This document shows positions 29,715 through 38,392 of a DNA stretch of 64,000 nt, one piece after another. Position numbers and translations under genes: made by a program. The notes beneath the pieces were generated by a model. That model did no database searches and was not told the origin of the DNA. It saw only the letters and a program-made list of their open reading frames with translations. The stretch comes from Nocardia abscessus (lineage in GTDB: Bacteria > Actinomycetota > Actinomycetes > Mycobacteriales > Mycobacteriaceae): assembly GCF_015477775.1 (NCBI RefSeq), contig NZ_JADLQO010000001.1, positions 806,001 through 870,000 on the forward strand, given 5' to 3'. Numbering within the stretch: the stretch's first letter is position 1; each line of letters opens with the position of its first letter.

Positions 29715-29770
29715 CGGAACTCGAAGACCAACGCACCCGGCCCATCCAACTCAGGTGTCGAGCGACGATG
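29715..29770 (+). repeat. Degenerate copy of the intergenic repeat unit
   Basis: Shows ACTCGAAGACCAACGC, CCCGG, CCAACTCAGG and TCGAGCGA, matching the better preserved units at 29831 and 29999 with several substitutions and small gaps. Confidence 0.55.
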
Positions 29771-29830
29771 TGCCGTGCCCGACCTGACTCTCCGCCGGGT
29801 AGCCGCGTGGACGGTGACCACGCTCAGGGG

Positions 29831-29931
29831 CTGACCTGACGGTCAGCTGCTCCGAGCCGCCTGCACTATGCCTTGCGCTCGAAGACCAACGCGCCCGGCG
29901 CACCCAACCCCAGGTTTCGAGCGAAGCGAGA
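29831..29931 (+). repeat. Intergenic direct repeat unit 1
   Basis: About 100 bp beginning CTGACCTGACGGTCAGCTGC and ending TTTCGAGCGAAGCGAGA. It matches the unit at 29999-30098 over nearly its full length. CGCTCGAAGACC near its middle can pair with GGTTTCGAGCG at its end, so each unit can fold into a long hairpin. Confidence 0.75.
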
Positions 29932-29998
29932 ACGATATCCGCCTTCACGACCCCGCTCCCATCCGAGCATCCCCCGGTACACCACGATCACCGAGCCG

Positions 29999-30098
29999 AC
30001 CTGACGATCAGCTGCCCCGAGCCGCCCGCACTATGTCCTGCGCTCGAAGACCAACGTGCCCGGCGCACCTCAACCCTAGGTTTCGAGCGAAGCGAGAC
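29999..30098 (+). repeat. Intergenic direct repeat unit 2
   Basis: The second copy, 168 bp downstream of unit 1, with the same GACGATCAGCTGCCCCGAGC start and CTAGGTTTCGAGCGAAGCG end. It continues directly into the dispersed hairpin repeat (30061-30172). The right half, CCCAGGTTTCGAGCGAAGCG-like, is also present at 43614. Confidence 0.75.
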
Positions 30099-30172
30099 CG
30101 TGCATGCGCCGTTTGCGAGCCACAAAAGGGCCGCGAACACCCAGCGCCGCAGGCGCTGGAATTAAACACTGT
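30061..30172 (+). repeat. Dispersed hairpin repeat, copy B (upstream of the TM0106-type nuclease)
   Basis: Contains TTTCGAGCGAAGCGAGACC, GCATGCGCCGTT, GCGAGCCACAAAAGGGCC, GCGAACAC, the hairpin CCAGCGCC-GCA-GGCGCTGG (30141-30159), and AATTAAACACTGT. It is 27 bp from the downstream start codon and has the same orientation relative to the gene as copies A and C. Confidence 0.85.
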
Positions 30173-30198
30173 CGGGGGCAGGGACCATACTGCTTAGC

Positions 30199-31932
30199 GT
30201 GGATTCGGACATCGGTGACCAAGACGGTCGCAAGCGCAACGGAACGGCCGTGGATCGGGCCTCCGGCGTGCCGACCGCCTTCATCGACGCCAGGGCGCTG
30301 ATCGGCTGTCGTCATCGCCTGCATCTGGACGCGACGCACCCCGAGGCGCTGGTGGGGATCACCGAGGACGCGGGCGTGCGCCAGCGCCGCGATGCCGCCG
30401 CGGCGCACCGCGGCCGGGTGCGCGACGCACTGGTCGGCGCGGCTCCCGACGCCTGGGTGGTGATCGATCCTGGGCTGCGCGCCGCCGAGCGCGCCGAAGC
30501 GACGATGCGCGCGTGCGAAGAAGGCGCGCGCCACATCTGGGGCGGATTGCTGCCGCAGGAGCCGGACACCGGCAGGCGCGGGGGTTCGGAGATCCTGCTG
30601 CGCGACGCCGACCGCGGCGGCTACATCCCGATCATCGTGGTGAACCACAAGGTGACCGACCCGCGCCAACCCGAGCCGGCCGACTTCCACCCCACCACCA
30701 CGGACCCCTATCACTGGAATCCGCAACCGGATCCGCACCGCAAGTTGCGACAGCAGCCCCGCGACCAACAGCGGCTCGCGCATCTGCACCGGATGCTGCA
30801 ACGGCACGGTCTGGCCAGCCCCGCGCTGGTCGGCGGCGTGATCGGCTTCGACTTCGATCGGGTGCTGGTGCACGATCTGGCGCCGCTGCTGGCCGATTAC
30901 GACCGCCGCTACGCCGACCGGATCGCGGTGGTGCGCGGCGAGCTGCCGACCATCCCCTCGAAGGTGCCCGAGTGCAGGCAGTGCCCGTGGTGGACGCGGG
31001 GGATCGACGGGCCGGGCTGCGAGGGCTGGCTGATCGAACATCGTGACGTCAGCCTGGTGGCGCCGGGTTCGCGCGCCGAGGTGCTGCGCAGGCACAACGT
31101 GGAGACCATCGATGAGCTCGCCGCCTGGGTGGGCGAGGAGCCCGACGACTGGCAGCGCGGCCCGTTCGACGAGGCCGTGGTCACGGCGCGGGCGTGGATC
31201 GCGGGGGCGCCGCTGGTGCGGCGGGTCGAGCGTGTGCGGGTGCGGCGGGCCGACGTGGAGGTCGACGTCGACTTGGAGAGCTTCCAGGAGTACGGCGCGT
31301 ACCTGTGGGGGACGCTGCTGAACGGCGTGTACCGCCCGTTCGTCACGTGGGACCCGTTGCCCACCGAGGACGAGGGCCGCTCCTTCGGCGAGTTCTGGAC
31401 CTGGCTGATGCGAGTGCGCGCCGAGGCCGCCGCGGCGGGCAAAACGTTTGCCGCCTACTGCTATTCGCGCACCGCCGAGGACAAGTGGCTGTACGAGTCG
31501 GCGCGCCGGTTCGCGGGCCGCCCCGGCGTGCCGACGGTGGAGCAGGTGCGCGCGTTCGTGGACGGGCCGCAATGGGTGGACATGTTCCAAGCCGTCTCCG
31601 ACCAGTTCATCTGCCCGAACGGCAAGGGGCTCAAGAAGATCGCCCCGGTCGCCGGGTTCTCCTGGCGCGATCCCGAGGCGGGCGGCGAGGCGTCGATGAG
31701 CTGGTATCGGCTCGCGGTCGGGTACGACGGCGCCGCGCCGGATCCGACCCAGCGCACCCGGTTGCTGGAGTACAACGAGGACGACGTCCGCGCCACCCAG
31801 GTGCTGCGCGAATGGATGACCACCCGGGCCGACGAAGAGGTCCCCGGACTCGCCGACTTCCGGCCGGTCGCCGAGTCGCGGGCGGCCGGAGACCTTCCGG
31901 GTTACGCGGCGGTGCCTCCTTCGGCTCCGTAG
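30199..31932 (+). CDS. TM0106 family RecB-like putative nuclease
   Basis: A 577-residue protein. The N-terminal half resembles a RecB-type nuclease domain (IIVVNHKV in the core, and a Cys set ECRQCPWW with GPGC that may hold a metal). The C-terminal half is RNase H-like: DVDLES with Asp-Glu, then LYNEDD-type acidic residues (YNEDDVRATQVLREWM). TM0106-family proteins are predicted DNA or RNA nucleases of unknown biological role. GTG at 30199 lies 7 nt after CATACT, consistent with a leaderless message. htpG begins 26 bp downstream on the same strand. Confidence 0.82.
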   Translation: MDSDIGDQDGRKRNGTAVDRASGVPTAFIDARALIGCRHRLHLDATHPEALVGITEDAGVRQRRDAAAAHRGRVRDALVGAAPDAWVVIDPGLRAAERAEATMRACEEGARHIWGGLLPQEPDTGRRGGSEILLRDADRGGYIPIIVVNHKVTDPRQPEPADFHPTTTDPYHWNPQPDPHRKLRQQPRDQQRLAHLHRMLQRHGLASPALVGGVIGFDFDRVLVHDLAPLLADYDRRYADRIAVVRGELPTIPSKVPECRQCPWWTRGIDGPGCEGWLIEHRDVSLVAPGSRAEVLRRHNVETIDELAAWVGEEPDDWQRGPFDEAVVTARAWIAGAPLVRRVERVRVRRADVEVDVDLESFQEYGAYLWGTLLNGVYRPFVTWDPLPTEDEGRSFGEFWTWLMRVRAEAAAAGKTFAAYCYSRTAEDKWLYESARRFAGRPGVPTVEQVRAFVDGPQWVDMFQAVSDQFICPNGKGLKKIAPVAGFSWRDPEAGGEASMSWYRLAVGYDGAAPDPTQRTRLLEYNEDDVRATQVLREWMTTRADEEVPGLADFRPVAESRAAGDLPGYAAVPPSAP

Positions 31933-31958
31933 TCCGGGCGCGGCGGTACCATCGCGTC

Positions 31959-33917
31959 GTGACAGAGCACGTCGAACAACTCGAGTTCCAGGCAGAGACC
32001 CATCAGCTGCTCGAGCTGATGATCCATTCCGTCTACTCCAACAAGGACACCTTCCTGCGGGAGCTGATCTCGAATTCCTCCGACGCGCTGGACAAGCTGC
32101 GGCTGGAGTCCTTCCGGGACAAGGATCTGCACGTCGATACCTCCGACCTGCACATCGAGCTGGAGGTCGACAAGGACAATCGGATCCTGACCGTCCGGGA
32201 CAACGGCATCGGCATGTCGCGCGCCGAGGTCGTCGATCTGATCGGCACCCTCGCCAAATCCGGCACCGCCGAGCTGCGCAAGAAGCTGAACGAGGCCAAG
32301 TCCGAAGCGGCGGCCGAGGAGCTGATCGGCCAGTTCGGCATCGGTTTCTACTCGACCTTCATGGTCGCCGACACGGTCACGCTGACCACCCGGCGCGCGG
32401 GGGAGACCACCGGCACCCGGTGGCAGTCCAGCGCGGGCAGCTCCACCTACACGATCGAAGAACTCGACGAAGCCCCGCAGGGCACCTCGGTCGCACTGCA
32501 GCTGAAGCCGGTGGACGAGGAGGATCACCTCTTCGACTACACCCTGGAGTGGAAGCTGCGGGAGATCGTCAAGAAGTACTCCGACTTCATCGCCTGGCCG
32601 ATCCGCATGCAGGTCGAGCGGACCGTCACCGAGGGCGAGGGCGAGGACGCCAAGGAGACGACGATCCTCGAGGACCAGACGCTCAACTCCATGAAGGCGC
32701 TGTGGACGCGCCCCAAGAGCGAGGTCTCCGACGAGGAGTACAAGGAGTTCTACAAGCACGTCAGCCACGGCTGGGACGATCCGCTGGAGATCATCCCGAT
32801 GAAGGCCGAGGGCACCTTCGAATACCAGGCGCTGCTGTTCATCCCCTCGCACGCGCCGTTCGACCTGTTCACCCGCGAGCACAAGCGCGGTGTGCAGCTC
32901 TACGTCAAGCGGGTGTTCATCATGGACAACTGCGAAGAGCTGATGCCGGAGTACCTGCGCTTCGTCAAGGGCGTGGTGGACGCGCAGGACCTGTCGCTCA
33001 ACGTCTCTCGCGAGATCCTGCAGCAGGACCGGCAGATCCAGATGATCCGCAAGCGGCTGGTGAAGAAGGTGCTGTCCACGGTCAAGGATCTGCAGGGCGC
33101 CGAGGATCAGACCAGCTACCAGACGTTCTGGAAGGAGTTCGGCCGCGTCCTGAAGGAGGGCCTGCTCTCGGACTTCGACAATCGCGAGACCATCCTGCAG
33201 GTCTCCTCGTTCGCCTCGACGAACTCCGAGACCGAGCTGACGACGCTGGCCCAGTACGTGGAGCGGATGCCCGAGGGGCAGGACACGATCTACTACATGA
33301 CCGGCGAGACCCGTCAGCAGGTCGAGAGTTCCCCGCACCTGGAGGCGTTCAAGGCCAAGGGCCGCGAGGTGCTGATCCTGACCGACCCGGTCGACGAGAT
33401 GTGGGTCGGTTCGGTGCCCGAGTTCGACGGCAAGGCGTTCCAGTCCATCGCCAAGGGCGAGGTCGACCTGGAGACCGAGGAGGAGAAGAAAGCCTCCGAG
33501 GCGCTGCGCGAGCAGCAGGACAAGGACTTCGCCGACGTGCTGGCGTGGCTGGGCAAGACGCTCGAGCAGAACGTCAAGGAGGTGCGCCTGACCAACCGGC
33601 TCACCACCTCTCCGGCCTGCCTGGTCGGTGACGTCTTCGACTTCACGCCGATGCTGGAGCGGATGTACCGGGCCTCGGGTCAGGCGCTGCCGGAGAGCAA
33701 GCGGATTCTGGAGCTCAACCCGGCCCATCCGTTGGTCACCGGTCTGCGCGACGCGTACGCGGCCGAGAAGGAGCAGGCCGACGCGGGCACCGCGACCGAG
33801 CTGTCGGAAACCGCCGAACTGCTGTTCGGTACGGCGGTGCTCGCCGAGGGCGGTGAGCTGAAGGATCCGGCGCACTTCGCACACATCCTGACCGATCGGC
33901 TCACGCGCACGTTGTGA
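31959..33917 (+). CDS. htpG: Molecular chaperone HtpG (Hsp90)
   Basis: A 652-residue bacterial Hsp90. The GHKL ATPase domain is intact: the Asn/Glu helix (RELISNSSDALDKL), DNGIGM, and the lid glycine motif GQFGIGFYSTFM. The middle domain carries the catalytic Arg region (LNVSREILQQDR), and the C-terminal dimerisation domain is complete. GTG at 31959 lies 6 nt after TACCAT, indicating a leaderless start; an open frame extends further upstream but overlaps the nuclease gene. HtpG is a cytoplasmic dimer that helps fold or protect client proteins under stress. Confidence 0.97.
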   Translation: MTEHVEQLEFQAETHQLLELMIHSVYSNKDTFLRELISNSSDALDKLRLESFRDKDLHVDTSDLHIELEVDKDNRILTVRDNGIGMSRAEVVDLIGTLAKSGTAELRKKLNEAKSEAAAEELIGQFGIGFYSTFMVADTVTLTTRRAGETTGTRWQSSAGSSTYTIEELDEAPQGTSVALQLKPVDEEDHLFDYTLEWKLREIVKKYSDFIAWPIRMQVERTVTEGEGEDAKETTILEDQTLNSMKALWTRPKSEVSDEEYKEFYKHVSHGWDDPLEIIPMKAEGTFEYQALLFIPSHAPFDLFTREHKRGVQLYVKRVFIMDNCEELMPEYLRFVKGVVDAQDLSLNVSREILQQDRQIQMIRKRLVKKVLSTVKDLQGAEDQTSYQTFWKEFGRVLKEGLLSDFDNRETILQVSSFASTNSETELTTLAQYVERMPEGQDTIYYMTGETRQQVESSPHLEAFKAKGREVLILTDPVDEMWVGSVPEFDGKAFQSIAKGEVDLETEEEKKASEALREQQDKDFADVLAWLGKTLEQNVKEVRLTNRLTTSPACLVGDVFDFTPMLERMYRASGQALPESKRILELNPAHPLVTGLRDAYAAEKEQADAGTATELSETAELLFGTAVLAEGGELKDPAHFAHILTDRLTRTL

Positions 33918-34085
33918 ACCGTCCGCGGCCGGGGGACCACGCGTCCTCCGGCCGCGGCTGCGGCGGTGCGACGTTTCGGCCATTTCCCGGTTACAAGGAC
34001 CGCCGAGATGGCATATTCGCAGGACTGGGGAGTTCGCCCCTGGGTGGCGCGGTTAGATGTGGATGCCTGAAAGGATCGTCACAAC

Positions 34086-34904
34086 ATGTCCGCAAACCCG
34101 CTTGCCGTCGCCGAGCCGTGGAATCTCGTGGCCGACGGATATGCCGAGTTCGCGCCCGCCATCATGCGACCGTTCTCGGCGCGGGCGCTGGAGTTCGCCT
34201 CGCTGTCGCCGCAGGCGCGCATCGTGGACGTCGCTGCGGGACCGGGCACCCTCAGTCTGCTGGCCGCGGGCTATGTGGCCGAGGTCGAGGCGATCGATTT
34301 CTCCGAGCCGATGATCGCGCGGCTGGCGAAGGACGCCGCTGCCGCGGGGTGGACGAATGTCCGCGCGCGGGTGGGTGACGGGCAGGATCTGCCGTACGAA
34401 TCCGACCGGTTCGACGCCGGGTTCTCCATGTTCGGACTGATGTTCTTCCCTGAGCGCGCCCGGGGATTCGCCGAGTTGTTCCGGGTGTTGCGGCCGGGCG
34501 GCACAGCTGTGGTGTCGAGCTGGGCGCCGATCGCGGACTCGCCGCTGATGCGGATGATGTTCGGCGCCCTGACCGCGGCCGACCCGAATATCCAGGAGCC
34601 GCAGCCGAACTTCCTGAGCCTGGAGAATCCGGAGGTCTTCGAATCCGAGATGCGCGGCGCGGGTTTCGAAGCCGTGTCCATCCAGCGGCATTCGATCGCG
34701 CTCACCTTCGACAGCCCGGAGCAGATGTGGGAGGCCATGGTGCGCAGCAGCGCCCCGCTGGAGCTCATGCGCCACAGCGTGAGCGCGGAGGTGTGGGCTC
34801 GGCGGGCCGCGCTCATGAAGGCGTTTCTGGCCGAGAAGTACCGGCCGAACTGTCCGTTGTCCACCACGGCGTACCTGGGCATCGGGCACAAGCCGCAGGG
34901 CTGA
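34086..34904 (+). CDS. Class I SAM-dependent methyltransferase
   Basis: A 272-residue methyltransferase with the Rossmann motif I VDVAAGPGTLSLLAAG (~44-60), an acidic residue at the end of the next strand (VEAIDFSEPMI), VGDGQDLPYESDRFDAGFSMFGLMFF and the post-motif AELFRVLRPGGTAVVSSW. These are typical of UbiE/Methyltransferase_11 enzymes acting on small molecules or lipids. GAAAGGA lies 8 nt before the ATG at 34086. It stands alone between htpG and a convergent SDR gene; the substrate is unknown. Confidence 0.88.
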   Translation: MSANPLAVAEPWNLVADGYAEFAPAIMRPFSARALEFASLSPQARIVDVAAGPGTLSLLAAGYVAEVEAIDFSEPMIARLAKDAAAAGWTNVRARVGDGQDLPYESDRFDAGFSMFGLMFFPERARGFAELFRVLRPGGTAVVSSWAPIADSPLMRMMFGALTAADPNIQEPQPNFLSLENPEVFESEMRGAGFEAVSIQRHSIALTFDSPEQMWEAMVRSSAPLELMRHSVSAEVWARRAALMKAFLAEKYRPNCPLSTTAYLGIGHKPQG

Positions 34905-34913
34905 CAGACAGCG

Positions 34914-34945
34914 GCGCGCGGCCCTTCCGGAGAAGGACCGCGCGC
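34914..34945. terminator. Stem-loop terminator between convergent genes
   Basis: Arms 34914-34927 and 34932-34945 pair over 14 nt with one C-A mismatch (GCGCGCGG...CCGCGCGC, inner CTTC/GAAG, loop CGGA), placed between the methyltransferase and SDR stops. Confidence 0.75.
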
Positions 34946-34966
34946 GGCCGGGGCATAGCAGTGCAG

Positions 34967-35734
34967 TTAGCGCGGGGCCATGCGCAGCGCGCCGTCCATG
35001 CGAATGGTCTCGCCGTTGAGGTAGTCGTGCTCGACGATGTACTGCGACAGCTGCGCGTACTCGTCCGGACGGCCCAGGCGGGACGGGAAGGGCACGCCCG
35101 CCTCGAGGCCCTTGCGGTACTCCTCGGTGACGCCGGCCAGCATCGGGGTGTCGATGATGCCGGGAGCGATGGTGTTCACCCGGATGCCGAACTGGGCCAG
35201 GTCGCGTGCGGCCGGAACGGTCATGCCGTGCACGCCACCCTTGGAGGCCGAGTAGGCGATCTGGCCGATCTGGCCCTCGAACGCGGCGACCGAGGCGGTG
35301 TTGATGACGACGCCACGCTGGCCGTACTCGTCCACGGCGTCGGTCTTGGCGATCGCGTCGGCGGCCAGCCGCATGACGTTGAAGGTGCCGAGCAGGTTCA
35401 CCGTGATGACCGTGCGGAACAGCTCCAGATCGTGCGGGCCGTTCTTGGACAGGATGCGACCCGCCCAGCCGACACCGGCGCAGTTGACCACGATGCGCAG
35501 CGGCGCGCCCGATTCGACGACCTGCGCCACGGCGGCGGCGACCTCGTCGTTGCTGGTGACATCGGCGGGAATGAGGGTGACCCCGTCCGGCACGCTGTCG
35601 CCGGCGCGCTCGATCGACTGCGGTACGTCGAGTCCGAAGACGGTGGCACCGAGATCGGCGAAACGCTTGGCGGTGGCGGCGCCGAGGCCCGATGCGCCTC
35701 CGGTGACAATGGCGGCGGAACCCGAAATCTCCAC
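34967..35734 (-). CDS. SDR family dehydrogenase, 3-hydroxyacyl-CoA dehydrogenase type
   Basis: A 255-residue short-chain dehydrogenase. Cofactor motif TGGASGLGAATA near residue 10, NCAG, catalytic Ser in NTASVAAFEG and the YSASK Tyr-Lys pair. The pattern (GRILSKNGPHDLELFRTVITVNLLGTFNV and IAPGIIDTPMLAG) is that of HSD17B10-type 3-hydroxyacyl-CoA or 3-hydroxy-2-methylbutyryl-CoA dehydrogenases in fatty acid or isoleucine breakdown. GTG at 35734 has GAGAGGA 5 nt upstream and fits the domain start. A TetR regulator is divergent to it and may control it. Confidence 0.9.
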   Translation of the reverse strand: MEISGSAAIVTGGASGLGAATAKRFADLGATVFGLDVPQSIERAGDSVPDGVTLIPADVTSNDEVAAAVAQVVESGAPLRIVVNCAGVGWAGRILSKNGPHDLELFRTVITVNLLGTFNVMRLAADAIAKTDAVDEYGQRGVVINTASVAAFEGQIGQIAYSASKGGVHGMTVPAARDLAQFGIRVNTIAPGIIDTPMLAGVTEEYRKGLEAGVPFPSRLGRPDEYAQLSQYIVEHDYLNGETIRMDGALRMAPR

Positions 35735-36009
35735 GATGGTCCTCTCGTTCGTGACAGCCAGTTGGCCCTTCGTCAATTGCACCCTAACCGGTGCCGGGCG
35801 CGTGGCCCCGCACGGCTCCCTCGCCCCGTTGCCCGCTGGCAAACTATTTGCGAACGCGACTGTTCTCCGGTGGTACGGTCACATCGTGGGCGCTGTGCCG
35901 TCCGGGCGCGTGAGCCCGCCCCGCCGCGCACCCTGTGCACCGGATGCACAGAACCGACCGCGCAGAATGGAGCAGCCCAGTCAGCTCGACCGAACACCGG
36001 AGTCACCGT

Positions 36010-36681
36010 ATGACCGAATCGGCCATCAGCGCACGCCTCCCCCGAGGTAGGCACGGACTCCCACGGGAGCAGGTGATCGCCTCACAGCGCGAGCGAATCC
36101 TCGTCGCGACGGCGGAGGCCATGGCCGAAAACGGTTACATCGGGACGTCGGTAGCGGCGATCCTGAAGCGGGCGGGCGTGTCGCGGGAGACCTTCTACGA
36201 GCAGTTCCGTTCCAAGGAGGACTGCTTCGAGGCCGCGTACGAGCGTGCGGTGCAGCTGTTGCTCGACCGGATCGCCGAGGCCACCGAGACGGAAGACGAC
36301 GCGCCGGGCGACACGGATCCCATGGCTCGAATGGACCGGATCTTCCGCGCCTACCTCCAATACCTGGTGGACGACCCGGCCAGCGCGCGACTGTTCTTGG
36401 TCGAGGTCTTCGCGGTGGGATCCGCGGCCATCGCGCGCCGAGCCCAGCTGCAAGAACGGTTCGTCGAGCTGATCGCCGCCGTGCTCGACGCGCGGACCCA
36501 GCAGCAGCGCTTCGCCTGTCAGACTCTGGCCGCCGCGGTGGGCTCGATGGTCACCGCTCGGATCGCGGCGGGGGACTCGGCCGGTCTGCTCGCGCTGCGG
36601 GAACCGCTGCTGGATCTGTTGCGGCGGGGTGGCGGACTGTATGGAGCCGCTCTCGACTCGTTCGGCGAGCCATCCGCGTGA
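36010..36681 (+). CDS. TetR family transcriptional regulator
   Basis: A 223-residue TetR regulator with a basic N-terminal extension (RLPRGRHGLPREQV), a helix-turn-helix at ~25-70 (RILVATAEAMAENG, VSRETFYEQFRSKEDCF) and a helical ligand domain. ATG at 36010 has CCGGAG 7 nt upstream. It is divergent from the SDR dehydrogenase gene, its likely target or one of them. Its last 131 bp lie antisense to the 3' end of the GDT1-family gene on the other strand. Confidence 0.9.
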   Translation: MTESAISARLPRGRHGLPREQVIASQRERILVATAEAMAENGYIGTSVAAILKRAGVSRETFYEQFRSKEDCFEAAYERAVQLLLDRIAEATETEDDAPGDTDPMARMDRIFRAYLQYLVDDPASARLFLVEVFAVGSAAIARRAQLQERFVELIAAVLDARTQQQRFACQTLAAAVGSMVTARIAAGDSAGLLALREPLLDLLRRGGGLYGAALDSFGEPSA

Positions 36682-37327
36682 GCAACAGCGCCGCGCCGGC
36701 GAGTGCGGGAGCGATCGTCGCGATACCGGCGACGGCGGCGCCGCCGAGCGCGGGTGTGGCCGCGCCCAGCAGGGTGGCCGCACCGAAATAGAGGAACAGC
36801 AGGCCCGAGCCGATGCCGATCGCGTGTTCCGGCAGGTGCTTGCCGACCAGGATGCCTGCCGCGATGGCGAGTGCGTCGGCGGCGACCATGCCGATGGTCG
36901 AGCCCAGCCACACGCCCACCCAGTCGTAGTCGGTGGCCAGCGCGGCGGTCGCGAACATGGTCCGGTCGCCCAGCTCCGCGAGCAGGAACGCGGACAGCAC
37001 CACGAAGAACGGCGCGCCGGCGGCCCTCGGCGTCTTCGGCGCGGGATCGTCGTCGCCGGGGCCGAAGTGCTCGCGCAGGGTCCACAGGCCGACGGCCAGG
37101 AAGGTGATGGCGGCGATCAGCGAGATCGCCGTGGTGGGCAATGCCGCACCGAGGAAATGGCCGACGCCGACCGAGATCAGATGTACCGCGGCGGAGGCCG
37201 TCGCGATGCCGCCGAGCACCACCCACCAGCGATAGCGCAGCGCGAACGTCAGCGCCATCAGCTGCGACTTGTCGCCCAGTTCGGCGAGGAAGACGATGCC
37301 GATACTCAGCAAGACGGTGGCGATCAT
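36551..37327 (-). CDS. TMEM165/GDT1 family cation exporter (probable Mn2+)
   Basis: A 258-residue membrane protein with six helices in two repeats, each carrying the UPF0016/GDT1 signature: FLAELGDKSQLMAL and LLAELGDRTMFATA. Members (MneA, GDT1, TMEM165) export Mn2+ or Ca2+ in exchange for protons. ATG at 37327 gives the normal first helix. The long leader upstream is a yybP-ykoY manganese riboswitch, which strongly supports manganese as the substrate. The C-terminal ~43 residues are an Arg/Pro-rich tail encoded antisense to the TetR gene and look like an unusual extension. Confidence 0.93.
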   Translation of the reverse strand: MIATVLLSIGIVFLAELGDKSQLMALTFALRYRWWVVLGGIATASAAVHLISVGVGHFLGAALPTTAISLIAAITFLAVGLWTLREHFGPGDDDPAPKTPRAAGAPFFVVLSAFLLAELGDRTMFATAALATDYDWVGVWLGSTIGMVAADALAIAAGILVGKHLPEHAIGIGSGLLFLYFGAATLLGAATPALGGAAVAGIATIAPALAGAALLLTRMARRTSRERLHTVRHPAATDPAAVPAARADRPSPPPRSER

Positions 37328-37384
37328 GTGTGGCGGCTCCCAGGTCTCCGGCCTGCCGGCTGGAGATACGGGTAGCCTCCGGCC

Positions 37385-37520
37385 GACAACGAAATGGTTG
37401 TCCAGGCCGAAGGTCTCGCCCACCGGACGGATGCCGGTTCACACAGCCGGACCCGAGCCCGGATGAACCGGTGGGTCAGTATGTCGACTGTGCGATTGGG
37501 GGCTACTCCCCTTCGCTGCA
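37385..37520 (-). promoter_or_regulatory. yybP-ykoY manganese riboswitch
   Basis: On the minus strand the leader of the GDT1 gene contains the family hallmarks in order: GGGGAGTAGCC (near 37512-37502), GTCGACATACTG (near 37487-37476), long pairing arms CCACCGG and CCGGTGG, and GGGCGAGACCTTCGGCC (near 37421-37405). These match the yybP-ykoY class, which binds Mn2+ and switches on Mn exporters. The exact ends are approximate. The gene it precedes belongs to a family commonly found under this riboswitch. Confidence 0.88.
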
Positions 37521-37622
37521 GCCGACTCTACCCCGCCGAGTCGGCGCTTGCCAACCCGCTGTAGTCGAAATCGCAATGCGCACAATAAGTTTGGCGATCC
37601 AACCGGCGAATTTCGGTTACCC

Positions 37623-38150
37623 TCACGCGGCCAGCAGCATAGCCAGAACCGCGGTGTCGGGATCACTGATCGGGTCCAGTCCGACCCGGCTGACCAGCGA
37701 AGTGACCGTTCCGTCCGACTCGGCCTCGACCCAGGCGGCGCGGTGCTCGAGCCCCAGATGGGGTACGCCGGGCAGCAGGACGCAACCGGATGCCGCGCCG
37801 GTGCACTCGGGGAGCGACGGGCGGGTTTCCGACGGCGGATGCAGCATCAGCAACGCGGGTGGCACATGTTCGGCGAAACGGCCCGGTTCCACCGCTTCCT
37901 CGCCCAGCACGGGGCCTTCGGCCAGCACCAGGCCGACCGTGCCCGGGGCTGGGTCGTCGGGCAGGTCCTCACGGACTCCGAACACCGTGGAGGTGGTCAG
38001 CAGCCCGGGTAGCGTGGCCACGCGCACCGCGAGCACGAGGACTTGGGCCCATTCCTTGGTGGTGTCCGGCCAGCGGCCGGAGATCACGAAGCCCCGCAGC
38101 GACCCGCGCGAATGAAACGGCGTGATGCCGATCGGTTCGTTCGTGCGCAT
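37623..38150 (-). CDS. Hypothetical protein
   Basis: A 175-residue soluble protein without signal peptide or transmembrane segment. It begins with the segment RTNEPIGITPFHSRGSLRGFVISGRW and later has PPALLMLHPPSET and a C-terminal hydrophobic end (DPDTAVLAMLLAA). ATG at 38150 has GGGAGG 5 nt upstream, so it is very likely translated. I recognise no family. It is upstream of the riboswitch-controlled GDT1 gene on the same strand with ~100 bp between its stop and the riboswitch. Confidence 0.75.
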   Translation of the reverse strand: MRTNEPIGITPFHSRGSLRGFVISGRWPDTTKEWAQVLVLAVRVATLPGLLTTSTVFGVREDLPDDPAPGTVGLVLAEGPVLGEEAVEPGRFAEHVPPALLMLHPPSETRPSLPECTGAASGCVLLPGVPHLGLEHRAAWVEAESDGTVTSLVSRVGLDPISDPDTAVLAMLLAA

Positions 38151-38392
38151 TTCTGCCTCCCGTTTGTCGAACCGGGGGCGACCTTGCCCGTCCCTTTGGT
38201 GTGGATTTCCCGAATATGAACCACGAGTCACCTGGCACACAAGTACCAAAGAGTGCCAATCGGACAGCCGGAGGCCGGGCAGGAAGCAATCGGGCTGCGC
38301 ACGCCGCGAATCGGGCCCGACCTCCCCGAGTCCGATTCCGCGACGGGTGGGCCGGGTTCCCGGCAAAGCGCCCGCGTCGCCGGAGAACAGAA
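38151..38392. other. Spacer upstream of the hypothetical gene
   Basis: No gene seen. It includes the ribosome site of the 38150 start and several short GC-rich inverted repeats, none distinctive. Confidence 0.4.

Larger units (their letters stand above)
29485..30060. other. Repeat-rich gene-free spacer
   Basis: No gene is supported in this stretch. It contains degenerate tandem copies of a ~100-bp unit (listed separately) that leads into the hairpin repeat ahead of the TM0106-type nuclease gene. Open frames here have no homology pattern or ribosome site. Confidence 0.6.

Noticed and set aside
29485..29834. Small proteins in the spacer before the nuclease gene
   Set aside because: Open frames follow the repeats, lack ribosome sites and differ between repeat copies.
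29485..30198. CRISPR array in the repeat-rich spacer
   Set aside because: The repeats are ~100 bp, imperfect and few, without regular short spacers or cas genes.
31902..33983. A 693-codon frame antisense to htpG
   Set aside because: HtpG is unambiguous; the antisense frame is a codon-bias shadow.
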